Below are positions 23,092 through 30,949 of a stretch of 64,000 nt of DNA, one piece after another. Below the pieces are notes generated by a model, which was not told the origin of the DNA, made no database searches, and saw only the letters and a program-made list of their open reading frames with translations. The translations under genes and the position numbers were made by a program. Position 1 is the stretch's first letter. Each line of letters starts with the position of its first letter. Origin of the DNA: UBA11524 sp051883695 (lineage in GTDB: Bacteria; Bacillota; Clostridia; Christensenellales; Aristaeellaceae); the NCBI GenBank assembly GCA_051883695.1, contig JBJEUF010000060.1, positions 1 through 64,000 of the forward strand, read 5' to 3'.

Positions 23092-23816
23092 CAGCGGCCC
23101 ACCTCCCTGGCAAACCTCGCGCTGACCGTGGCGCGATCCTCCTGATTGTCGATCTCCGCGCAGAGCAGGCCCCGCACGTCCAGCGGGCGGATGTCGATGT
23201 CCTCCCACGCGGCGTTGAAGGCGTTCTCCGCATAGACCCGGTCATTGCCGGACGCGACGAAGGACGCGATCTCCTCCAGCCAGCGGTCGGCCTGCTTCGC
23301 CCGGAGCATGTAGGCAGGCTGCAGCGCCAGACAGTCCGCACCGAATACGTTCACGCCGACCTCCGTCAGCCGCCCGTTCCGGACGCGGCCCTTGAAGTCC
23401 TTCTCCGGCAGCGGCAACGCGGTATCCACCGTCACGGCGGAGCCGGGCGCCGCGCTCAGCCTTTCCAGCACCGCCGGGTGCATCACCAGGTCGCCGTGAA
23501 GGCTCAGCACGTCCTGACCCCGCAGCAGCTCCCGGGCCAGATAAACGGAATAGATGTAGTTCGTCTCCCGGTAGCGCGGGTTGTGCACAAACCGGAAGCG
23601 GAGGGACACGGGCAGGGAATGCAGGTACGCTTCCAGCATGTCGCTCAGATGCCCCGTGGTCACGACGGCCTCCGTCACGCCGACGCGCTCCAGGCATTTC
23701 AGCTGCCAGGAGATGATGGTTTCGCCCGGCGCAATCTCCGTCATGCATTTGGGATGCTCACGGGTTTCCGCGCCCATGCGGGAGCCCAGGCCGGAATTCA
23801 GCAGGAGTGCAATCAT
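23091..23816 (-). CDS. sugar-phosphate/phosphonate nucleotidyltransferase
   Basis: A 241-residue NTP-transferase of the RmlA/LicC/PntC fold. The GLGSRMGAETREHPKCM segment holds the nucleotide-binding signature GxGxRM and the catalytic PK. LSLHGDLVMHP is the Asp-containing metal motif, and a later DIDIRPLD carries the second acidic site. The start ATG 23816 has GAGG 6 bases upstream. It lies between decarboxylase and PEP mutase genes. This context favours a phosphonoalkyl cytidylyltransferase (PntC-like) over a sugar enzyme, but the fused domain of aepX could serve the same role. Confidence 0.8.
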   Translation of the reverse strand: MIALLLNSGLGSRMGAETREHPKCMTEIAPGETIISWQLKCLERVGVTEAVVTTGHLSDMLEAYLHSLPVSLRFRFVHNPRYRETNYIYSVYLARELLRGQDVLSLHGDLVMHPAVLERLSAAPGSAVTVDTALPLPEKDFKGRVRNGRLTEVGVNVFGADCLALQPAYMLRAKQADRWLEEIASFVASGNDRVYAENAFNAAWEDIDIRPLDVRGLLCAEIDNQEDRATVSARFAREVGR

Positions 23817-23833
23817 AGGATACCTCGTCAATT

Positions 23834-24961
23834 TCAATGCTTCAGAAAGGCCATCAGCGCGTCGCGGTTCTCCCGGGGCGTGGTGGTCGGGCGACCAAGG
23901 TCAGCCCTGGCGCCCACCGCGCAGCGCACCTCGATGAAGGACAGGCAGTTCGCGGTCATCGCGTTTTCCACGGCGCGCAGCAGCGTCTCCACCGAATCCG
24001 CACTGCACACGCAGCGGTATCCCGCCGCCATGGCCATGGCGCACAGGTTCAGCCCGCCCTCGCAGACCGGCATCCCGCCGACCGTCTCATGGGCGCCGTT
24101 GTTGATGACCACGTGCACCATGTTGCGCGGCTGGCGACGGCCGATGACCGCCATGGCGCCCAGATGCATCAGCGCCGCGCCATCGCCGTCCAGGCACCAG
24201 ACGCGCCGCGTGGGCTGCGCCATCGCCACGCCAAGGGCAATCGAGGATGCGTGGCCCATGCTGCCCACGGTCAGGAAATCCCGCTCATGGCCCGCTTTCT
24301 CCGCCTCGCGCAGCTCGAACAGCTCCCGGCTGAGCTTGCCGGTGGTCGAAACGAACACATCCTTCTGTCCCGCCAGACGGGCGATCACCCCGACGGCCTC
24401 CTCCCGGGTCATGGTGCTGTCGTTGCGGTATTCCGGCTTCAGGGAACAGCTCAGCGCGCCCTTGCGCACGACGATCGCCACCGTCCGCCCGGCGGAGAGA
24501 TGGCGCTGCATTTCCGCAAAGGCCGCGTCAAAATCCGCGTCCGTCATGGTCCTGTCCAGCACCATGTACGGCACATCCAGCAGCTCCAGCTGGGACAGCG
24601 TGACCTGCCCCTGCTTGACATGCTGCGGCTCGTCCTTCACGCCGGGCTCGCCGCGCCAGCCAACGACAAGCAGGCAGGGGATGGCGTAGACCTGCGCGTC
24701 CATGAGCGAGGACAGCGGATTGACCGCGTTGCCAAGGCCGGAATTCTGCATGTAGCACAGCGCCGGGTTGCCCGTCGCCAGATAATGCCCCGCGCACAGG
24801 GCGATGGCATTGCCCTCGTTGGCGGCGACGATGTGCCGCCCGGAGACGCCGAAGGTGGCGTAGAGCGTATCGCACAGCCCCCTGAGCTGCGAATCCGGCA
24901 CGCCGGTATAGAAATCAATGCCCGCGTCCTGACAGGCGGATAGCAGACGCTGTGCGTCCAT
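23834..24961 (-). CDS. aepY: phosphonopyruvate decarboxylase
   Basis: A 375-residue thiamine-diphosphate enzyme that decarboxylates phosphonopyruvate to phosphonoacetaldehyde, pulling the unfavourable PEP mutase step forward. An N-terminal PYR domain has the catalytic Glu in AANEGNAIALCAG. A C-terminal PP domain has the TPP motif GDGAALMHLGAM...NNGAHETVGG. The family-specific DFYTGVPDSQLRGLC start is visible. RBS GGGAGG is 7 bases before ATG 24961. It is followed 17 bases later by the nucleotidyltransferase. Confidence 0.93.
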   Translation of the reverse strand: MDAQRLLSACQDAGIDFYTGVPDSQLRGLCDTLYATFGVSGRHIVAANEGNAIALCAGHYLATGNPALCYMQNSGLGNAVNPLSSLMDAQVYAIPCLLVVGWRGEPGVKDEPQHVKQGQVTLSQLELLDVPYMVLDRTMTDADFDAAFAEMQRHLSAGRTVAIVVRKGALSCSLKPEYRNDSTMTREEAVGVIARLAGQKDVFVSTTGKLSRELFELREAEKAGHERDFLTVGSMGHASSIALGVAMAQPTRRVWCLDGDGAALMHLGAMAVIGRRQPRNMVHVVINNGAHETVGGMPVCEGGLNLCAMAMAAGYRCVCSADSVETLLRAVENAMTANCLSFIEVRCAVGARADLGRPTTTPRENRDALMAFLKH

Positions 24962-25024
24962 GGCGGTCCCTCCCCGGTATTGCTTCGCCGCCATGCAGTC
25001 GCACGGCGGCGATGTTGTGCCTGC

Positions 25025-26203
25025 TTATTCGTCCCACTCCAGCGGATACTCCGTGACCACATAGGCCAGGTTCCTGCCGTTGTTTTTCAGCGTCAGAAGC
25101 ACCGCATCAATAGAGGACTCGCTGGTGTACGGCGTGGGAATGAAATCGTTGCGGTCCGTGCGGGAGGAAATGCGGATGGGAATGATGCGGAAGCCCTCGT
25201 TCGTGATTTCCTGCCCGTTCTCCCCCTCCCGGATGCGGAACCGGGTCTGGAACAGCATGGAGGACATGTCATCCGGCTTGCTGTGCCCCGCGAAGCAGAA
25301 GTTGCCAAGGCTGTAGCAGATGTACACGCCCTTGTACAGCTCAATGGGCTGAATGCGGTGGCTGTGATGCCCCAGCACCAGGTCGGCCCCGGCGTCCACC
25401 GCCAGACGGCCCATACGGACCTGATTGCTCGTTGGCGAATATTCCTTCTCATTGCCCCAGTGGAAATTGACGATCACGATGGGGTACAGCGCCTTCGCCG
25501 CGGCAATATCCGCGGGCACCGTGTCCCACAGCTGGGCGTAGCGGTCAATGCAAAGGTAGCTGAGCATGGCAATCTGAACGCCCTTGACCTCGATGACGCC
25601 GATCTCGCCGTCGCCGGACCAGACGATGCCCGCCTCCGTCAGGTGCTCCTTCGTCTCGTCCCACGCGTCCTGACCATGGTCGAGCACATGGTTGTTCTCC
25701 AGCGCCGCGGCCTCCACACCGTTTTCCGTCAGCATGGAGACATAGCTGGGCGGCGCGCTGAACAGGAACTGATTCTCCCGCTTGCTGGCGGGAATATAGG
25801 TGCTCTCGGTCAGCGTGCCCTCAAAATTCACAATGGTCAGGTCATCCGCCAGCAGGATGTCGCGGATGTTCTTCATCGCGAAATTCGGATCCCCGCCCTG
25901 CCTGTTCAGCTCCGTATACCAGATGTTGGAGGACTTGCGCGTATCGCCGCCAACAGTGAAATCCCCGGTGCCGGTGATGGTGATCAGGATGGAGCCGTCC
26001 TCCTCATAAACGCGCTCCGCCTGCGCCCCGGCGCCGCCGTTCTTCTCCGCCACAGGAGCTGACGCCTGGATGAAGGCATCAGCCAGCACATCCGGATCAA
26101 CGTTGGACAAAACGTCCAGCAGGGACAGGTCCTCGTCCTCCTCCGCCAGCGCGGCAGGAAGAAGCAGCAGCACACACAGCAGCAGCGCAACAAGTTTCCG
26201 CAT
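25025..26203 (-). CDS. secreted CapA family protein
   Basis: A 392-residue exported protein of the CapA/PGA_cap family, calcineurin-like phosphoesterases linked to poly-gamma-glutamate capsules. Signal peptide 1-20 (KLVALLLCVLLLLPAALA). Motifs: GTGDFTVGGD, NFEGTLTE, NNHVLDHG, NFHWGNEKEY and VLGHHSHRIQPIE, the last being the conserved GHH metal-binding site. RBS GGAGG is 5 bases before ATG 26203. It lies 25 bases after the aminotransferase gene and 63 bases before aepY. No capB/capC genes are present, so a capsule role is not implied; many CapA-like proteins have unknown roles. Confidence 0.85.
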   Translation of the reverse strand: MRKLVALLLCVLLLLPAALAEEDEDLSLLDVLSNVDPDVLADAFIQASAPVAEKNGGAGAQAERVYEEDGSILITITGTGDFTVGGDTRKSSNIWYTELNRQGGDPNFAMKNIRDILLADDLTIVNFEGTLTESTYIPASKRENQFLFSAPPSYVSMLTENGVEAAALENNHVLDHGQDAWDETKEHLTEAGIVWSGDGEIGVIEVKGVQIAMLSYLCIDRYAQLWDTVPADIAAAKALYPIVIVNFHWGNEKEYSPTSNQVRMGRLAVDAGADLVLGHHSHRIQPIELYKGVYICYSLGNFCFAGHSKPDDMSSMLFQTRFRIREGENGQEITNEGFRIIPIRISSRTDRNDFIPTPYTSESSIDAVLLTLKNNGRNLAYVVTEYPLEWDE

Positions 26204-26228
26204 GAGTACCTCCGTGAAATCGGTCGAT

Positions 26229-27410
26229 TTATTGGATATCCCGGACAAAGGCAGCCATCTGCTCCAGCGCGATGTTCAGCTTGTCGATACCGGTGGCATA
26301 GGAGCAGCGGATGTGGCCCTCGCCGCAGGCTCCGAAGGCCGTGCCCGGCACGCAGGCCACCCTGCGCTCCCGGATCAGACGATTGCAGAATTCCTCGCTC
26401 GTCAGTCCCGTGGGGCGGATGCTGGGGAACACATAGAACGCGCCCCGGGGCTCGAAGCACTCCAGTCCCATCGCACGGAAGCCCTCCACCATCAGGCGGC
26501 GGCGGCGGTCATAGCTCTCGCGCATCCGGTTTACGTCCTCGTAGTCGGTCAGACGGCCGCAGCGGAGCGCTTCCAGCGCCGCCACCTGGCTCATGCGCGG
26601 CGCGCACATGATGCCGTACTGATGGATTTTGAGCATCACGGCCAGCATCTCCCTCGGGCCGCAGACATAGCCAATCCGCCATCCGGTCATGGCGAAGGCC
26701 TTCGAGAAGCCGTTGATGGTGATCGTCCTTTCCCACATTCCGGGCAGGGACGCGAAGGAAACGTGCTGCTCGCCGCCATAGGTCAGCTCCGAATAGATTT
26801 CATCGGAAATGACCAGCAGGTCGTGCTTCTCCGCAACGGCCGCGATCCGCATCAGATCCTCCCGGCCCATGATGCCGCCGGTCGGGTTGTTGGGATAGGG
26901 CAGAATCAGGAGCCTGGTGCGCGGCGTGATCGCCGCCTCCACGGCCTCGGGCGTCAGGCGGAATTCCGTCTCCGCCGTGGTCACCACGCCCACGGGCCTG
27001 CCGGTGGCAAAGATGACCGACGGGCTGTAGCTGACATAGGAGGGCTCGGGCACCAGCACCTCATCCCCGGGAGAAACGAGCGCCCGCAGCGCCACGTCGA
27101 TGGCCTCGGACGCGCCGACGGTCACGATGATCTCCGCCTTGGGGTCATACTTCGTCCGATACCGGTTTTCCAGATAATAGCTGATTTCCTCCAGCAGCTC
27201 CGGCATACCGCGGTTGGCGGTGTACTGCGTTTCGCCATCCAGGAGCGAATTGATCGCCGCGTCCCGGATATGGTAGGGCGTCACGAAATCCGGCTCGCCC
27301 ACGCCCAGGGAGATGGCGTCCTTCATCGTCGCGGCGATGTCGAAAAAGCGCCGGATGCCGCTGGGCGGAACCGCCGCAATCTCCGGGTTGATAAAGCGGT
27401 CGTACGTCAC
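26229..27410 (-). CDS. class I/II pyridoxal-phosphate aminotransferase
   Basis: A 393-residue PLP aminotransferase (fold type I, AspC/PatA-like). PNNPTGG is the conserved Asn region, ISDEIYSELTYGG holds the PLP-binding Asp/Tyr, NGFSKAFAMTGWRIGY contains the Schiff-base Lys, and IRCSYATG has the substrate-binding Arg. It starts at GTG 27410, overlapping the stop of the Lrp-type gene by 4 bases. This two-gene pair is common in clostridia; the substrate is probably an aromatic or broad-range amino acid. It could in principle supply the missing histidinol-phosphate aminotransferase, but it lacks specific evidence for that. Confidence 0.9.
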   Translation of the reverse strand: MTYDRFINPEIAAVPPSGIRRFFDIAATMKDAISLGVGEPDFVTPYHIRDAAINSLLDGETQYTANRGMPELLEEISYYLENRYRTKYDPKAEIIVTVGASEAIDVALRALVSPGDEVLVPEPSYVSYSPSVIFATGRPVGVVTTAETEFRLTPEAVEAAITPRTRLLILPYPNNPTGGIMGREDLMRIAAVAEKHDLLVISDEIYSELTYGGEQHVSFASLPGMWERTITINGFSKAFAMTGWRIGYVCGPREMLAVMLKIHQYGIMCAPRMSQVAALEALRCGRLTDYEDVNRMRESYDRRRRLMVEGFRAMGLECFEPRGAFYVFPSIRPTGLTSEEFCNRLIRERRVACVPGTAFGACGEGHIRCSYATGIDKLNIALEQMAAFVRDIQ

Positions 27411-27898
27411 GGGGAGATCACCAGCCTGTTATCAGCCTTGCTCTCCTCAAAGACCACGCCCTCCTCCTTGTAGCGCTTGAGGATGAAGGAGGTCGCCGTG
27501 CCGGTGACCATCTCCAGCGGAGACAGCTTGGAGGACACGAACAGCGCGCACTCCTTGAGCGTCCGGGCCTCCACCAGCACCAGCAGGTCATAGCTGCCGC
27601 TCATCAGGTACACGCTCTTGACCTCCTCAAAGCGGTAGATGCGCTTGGCGACCTCGTCGAAGCCCTTGTCCCGCTGCGGCGTGACGTTGACCTGAATCAT
27701 GGCCTCCACGCGCTCACGGTCGGTCTTGTCCCAGTTGATGGTGGGCGCATAGCGCAGGATGACGCGCTCCTCCTCCAGACGGTCGATGGTCTCCGCAACC
27801 TCCTCCGCCGTTGTGCCAAGCATCACGGCCAGCTTCTCCAGCGGCAAACGGCAATCCTCCCGGAGCAGCTCCAGCAGCTCCGTTTCAAGCTTCGTCAT
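27407..27898 (-). CDS. Lrp/AsnC family transcriptional regulator
   Basis: A 163-residue feast/famine regulator. The N-terminal winged helix (about 1-60) is ELLELLREDCRLPLEKLAVM then EEVAETIDRLEEERVI. A RAM effector-binding domain covers about 70-150 (VEAMIQVNVTPQRDKGFDE, then KSVYLMSGSYDLLVLVE). It probably senses an amino acid and controls its own operon with the downstream aminotransferase. It has its own promoter 38 bases upstream and the RBS AAAGG. Confidence 0.9.
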   Translation of the reverse strand: MTKLETELLELLREDCRLPLEKLAVMLGTTAEEVAETIDRLEEERVILRYAPTINWDKTDRERVEAMIQVNVTPQRDKGFDEVAKRIYRFEEVKSVYLMSGSYDLLVLVEARTLKECALFVSSKLSPLEMVTGTATSFILKRYKEEGVVFEESKADNRLVISP

Positions 27899-27935
27899 AG
27901 GAAATCAACCTTTCTTCAGTGGCATTAACTATACT

Positions 27936-27964
27936 ATTCTATATCATTCACCGGTGAAGTGCAA
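27936..27964 (-). promoter_or_regulatory. promoter of the Lrp-aminotransferase operon
   Basis: TTGCAC (27959-27964) and TAGAAT (27936-27941), 17-base spacer, minus strand. A short palindrome TTCACCGGTGAA occupies the spacer (27947-27958) and could be the regulator's operator. Confidence 0.65.
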
Positions 27965-27984
27965 GCCGTTCCTGCGCGTCCGGC

Positions 27985-29013
27985 TCATTCGATGAACATC
28001 GCATCCCCGAAGCTGAAGAAGCGGTACCGCTCCTCCACCGCCTCACGGTAGACGTCCAGCGCGGTTTCCCGGCCCATGAAGGCGCTCACCAGCATCAGCA
28101 GCGTGCTCTGCGGCAGATGGAAATTGGTAATCAGCGCGTCCACCGCCTTGATCCGCTTGCCGGGGTAGATGAAGATGGCGGTGTCCCCCGCGCCTGCATG
28201 GATGACGCCGTCCTCCGTCGCAACCGTCTCCAGCGTGCGCACGCTCGTCGTGCCCACACAGATGATCCGCCCGCCCGCCGCGCGGACGGCGTTCAGCGTG
28301 TCCGCCGCCGCCTGCGTCACCTGATAGGCCTCCGAATGCATCACGTGGGTATCCACGTCCTCCACCGTCACCGGGCGGAAGGTGCCCAGCCCCACATGGA
28401 GCGTCACCGGCACGATGGTCACGCCCTTGGCCTTCACCCTTTCCAGCAGCTCGGGCGTGAAGTGCAGCCCGGCGGTCGGCGCGGCGGCGCTGCCCTCGTT
28501 TTTCGCATAGACGGTCTGGTAGCGCGTGCGGTCCTGCAGCTTCTCGTGGATGTAGGGCGGCAAGGGCATCTCGCCCAGCCGGTCCAGGATTTCCTCGAAC
28601 ACGCCCTCATGCATGAACCGGACGATGCGTCCGCCGGTTTCCGGCACGCTCGAGAGGATTTCGCACCGGAGCAGGCCATCGCCAAAGGAGCACACCGCGC
28701 CCGGTTTGAGCCTTCTGCCCGGCTTGACGAGGGCTTCCCAGTCCGTGGCGTTCTCCCGGCGCAGCAGCAGAAGCTCCACCGGCACGCCCGTGTCCTCCTT
28801 CACGCCCAGCAACCGGGCCGGAATCACCTTCGTCTCGTTGATGACCAGCGCGTCGCCGGGATGCAGGTACTCAACGATATCGTAGAAATGCCTGTGCTCC
28901 CGGGTGCCGTCCCTGCGGTGGATGACCATCAATCGGGAGTGATCGCGGGGCTCCACGGGCGTCTGGGCAATGAGCTCCTCGGGCAGGTTGTAGTCAAAAT
29001 CAGCGGTTTTCAT
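27985..29013 (-). CDS. queA: S-adenosylmethionine:tRNA ribosyltransferase-isomerase
   Basis: A 342-residue QueA, which builds epoxyqueuosine on tRNA using the ribosyl group of SAM. The N-terminus DFDYNLPEELIAQTPVEPRD, ALVINETKVIPARL, AAPTAGLHFTPELL and NFHLPQSTLLMLVSAF are all family hallmarks. The length is standard. RBS GAGGA is 8 bases before the ATG. Its usual partners tgt and ruvB are not in the window; it is preceded by an acetyltransferase gene on the same strand. Confidence 0.96.
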   Translation of the reverse strand: MKTADFDYNLPEELIAQTPVEPRDHSRLMVIHRRDGTREHRHFYDIVEYLHPGDALVINETKVIPARLLGVKEDTGVPVELLLLRRENATDWEALVKPGRRLKPGAVCSFGDGLLRCEILSSVPETGGRIVRFMHEGVFEEILDRLGEMPLPPYIHEKLQDRTRYQTVYAKNEGSAAAPTAGLHFTPELLERVKAKGVTIVPVTLHVGLGTFRPVTVEDVDTHVMHSEAYQVTQAAADTLNAVRAAGGRIICVGTTSVRTLETVATEDGVIHAGAGDTAIFIYPGKRIKAVDALITNFHLPQSTLLMLVSAFMGRETALDVYREAVEERYRFFSFGDAMFIE

Positions 29014-29043
29014 CGGTGATCCTCGCAGCTATTTGTTATGAAG

Positions 29044-29595
29044 TCACAGCTTTTTCTGCATCAGGAACAGGGCGCACATCGTACCGTCCTGCTGGCGGAT
29101 GGCATCGGGATGGATGCCGGTGATGCAAAAGCCCATCTTCTCGTACAGGGCGCGGGCCCGGGCGTTGCCCTCCAGGAACTCCAGCTCCATCTGCAGCACG
29201 CCCCCGTGCGCTCTGGCAAGTGCTTCCATCTCCACAAACATCGCCGTGCCGATGCCCTTGCCCCAGTAGGCCTTGCGCAGCGCGATGCCCACCGAGCAGA
29301 TGTGGCGGGTCTTGATGCGCCCGTTGAAGCTCAGGTGACAGTTGCCCGCGATGCAGCCGTCCACCTCGCACAGGATCATGCAGTCGTTGGGGGATTCCAC
29401 CACGCCGCGCAGGAAGCTCTCCTCCCGCTCCACGGTCATGCTGATTTCCTCCGGGCAGCGCAGCACATAGGGCGTATCCGCCGCGGTGTCGTACAGGTAC
29501 TGCACCAGCTCCGCTGCGTCCTTTACCGGATCGGGGCTGCGGAGGATGGCACAGCGTCCATCCTTAAGGGGGATCGTTTTGGGAGAAAAGTCCAT
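29044..29595 (-). CDS. GNAT family N-acetyltransferase
   Basis: A 183-residue acetyltransferase. The acetyl-CoA motif appears as VGIALRKAYWGKGIGTAMF (Q/RxxGxG form WGKGIG), followed by LEFLEGNARARALYEKMGF, typical of GNAT motif B. RBS AAGGAGG is 8 bases before ATG 29595; a slightly longer frame has a poorer start. The substrate is unknown. It lies 30 bases before queA and 45 bases after a secreted-protein gene. Confidence 0.88.
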   Translation of the reverse strand: MDFSPKTIPLKDGRCAILRSPDPVKDAAELVQYLYDTAADTPYVLRCPEEISMTVEREESFLRGVVESPNDCMILCEVDGCIAGNCHLSFNGRIKTRHICSVGIALRKAYWGKGIGTAMFVEMEALARAHGGVLQMELEFLEGNARARALYEKMGFCITGIHPDAIRQQDGTMCALFLMQKKL

Positions 29596-29640
29596 GTACG
29601 CATCCTCCTTATCAATCATTTTCGGGGTATGTTTCGGGAA

Positions 29641-30876
29641 TCATCTGTCCACATAGGGCATCAGGGTCAGAAGGTCCTTCCGGAACTGCTTCCAGGACGG
29701 CGTGTTGCGCCAGTAACGGGTCAGCTCCGTGCCGTCGCGGAAGGGCTGACGGTAGGTCGCCTTGCTGCGGATGAACAGCAGCGCCACGTCTGCGCCGTCC
29801 AGATCGCGGCTGATGCTCAGCGTTTCGCCAAAGGCAAAGCCGTTTTCCGTGGATTCAATGCTGTCCGCCGTGATCTGCGAAAGGCTGGTGAACCAGCGAC
29901 CGTACTCGCTTTTCAGCTCGATGCCGCTGCGCTTCATCACCTCGCAGCTCACGGTCACCTCATCCCCCCAGACGTCCACATAGCACTCGCCGATGAAGCG
30001 GGCGTTGGAGATCGTGAGGAAATAGGTCTGACGGCCATCATGGGTCAGATCGACCGGAACGACGTTGTACCACTTGTCCGGCAGGGACGCATCCGCCTCC
30101 TGCAGGCTCAGGCCGGCCAGCGCGATGGTGTTGTTGGGATACCAGACGACCTCGGGCGTGGGCGAGGGCTCCGCAACGATGAGGAGCGGGCTGACCTTCG
30201 CCGGGTTCAGGTTCAGCTCCACCCGGACGTTTCCGGCAGGCGCCTCGATGAACCAGCCTTCCCCGGGTTCCCAGGTGCAGGCATAGCTTCCGTCCTCATA
30301 GGTCGCCCAGCAGACGTTGCCCGCCAGATCGAACCACACGCGCATCCCCTGCGTTTCATAAGAATACAGCGCGGCGTTTCCCGCCGTGTCAAAGCGCGTC
30401 CACACGCCGGACGCGGCATCGCGGAACTCCGTGAACGCCCCGGCGGCGTCATACAGGAACTCGTTGTCATCGCCGTCGAACCGGGACAAACGCGTCAGTC
30501 CGCCGCCGGTATTGTACTGCGCCGCGGCATTCACGCCGCCCGCCACCCAGGCCAGCTCCATCCGCAGCCACTGGCCGCCCTCCGGCAGAGGCTGGGCGGT
30601 ATACAGGCCGTCCGCCAGGGTGTAGTGTACAGAAACGGTGCGGTACCCGCTGTCCAGCGCAAGGAAGGACAGCAGGCTCTCGCGGGGCAGCGCGCGGTCA
30701 AAGGCGACTGTCAGCGTGCCGCCGCTTTGCACGGAGCGGATGACCTGCGGCGGGGAAGGCGCGTCAGGAATCGCGGGTATCTCCCCCGTGGACAGGGGAA
30801 CAGCCGTCTCGGCCCGGGCCGGAACAGCCGTCAGCAGAACGAGCAGAGCCATCATCATGAGAAAAATGCGCTTCAT
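29641..30876 (-). CDS. secreted protein with a C-terminal module shared with the 42.6 kb secreted protein
   Basis: A 411-residue exported protein. Signal peptide 1-22. Residues about 125-215 contain YD/RHS-like short repeats (FLYDAAGAFTEFRD, TRFDTAGNAALYSYE, VWFDLAGNVCWATYEDGS). Residues 243-408 form an unnamed module with WYPNNT, WYNVVPVDLT, RWFTSLSQIT and RYWRNTPSW. The same module, with closely matching motifs, ends the protein at 40858-42579. RBS GGAGGTG is about 8 bases before the ATG. Function unknown; the module is probably a surface-associated beta-rich domain (inference). Confidence 0.7.
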   Translation of the reverse strand: MKRIFLMMMALLVLLTAVPARAETAVPLSTGEIPAIPDAPSPPQVIRSVQSGGTLTVAFDRALPRESLLSFLALDSGYRTVSVHYTLADGLYTAQPLPEGGQWLRMELAWVAGGVNAAAQYNTGGGLTRLSRFDGDDNEFLYDAAGAFTEFRDAASGVWTRFDTAGNAALYSYETQGMRVWFDLAGNVCWATYEDGSYACTWEPGEGWFIEAPAGNVRVELNLNPAKVSPLLIVAEPSPTPEVVWYPNNTIALAGLSLQEADASLPDKWYNVVPVDLTHDGRQTYFLTISNARFIGECYVDVWGDEVTVSCEVMKRSGIELKSEYGRWFTSLSQITADSIESTENGFAFGETLSISRDLDGADVALLFIRSKATYRQPFRDGTELTRYWRNTPSWKQFRKDLLTLMPYVDR

Positions 30877-30949
30877 GAAGAAACACCTCCTATCCGATAC
30901 CCATAGAACGGAAACGACGGGCTTTTTCTTCCATGGATCACAGATGATC

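Noticed and set aside
25025..26203. Poly-gamma-glutamate capsule locus
   Set aside because: Only the CapA-like protein is present; capB and capC are missing.
26229..27410. Histidinol-phosphate aminotransferase (hisC)
   Set aside because: It pairs with an Lrp-type regulator far from the his operon and shows the general AspC/PatA pattern; nothing specific supports HisC.
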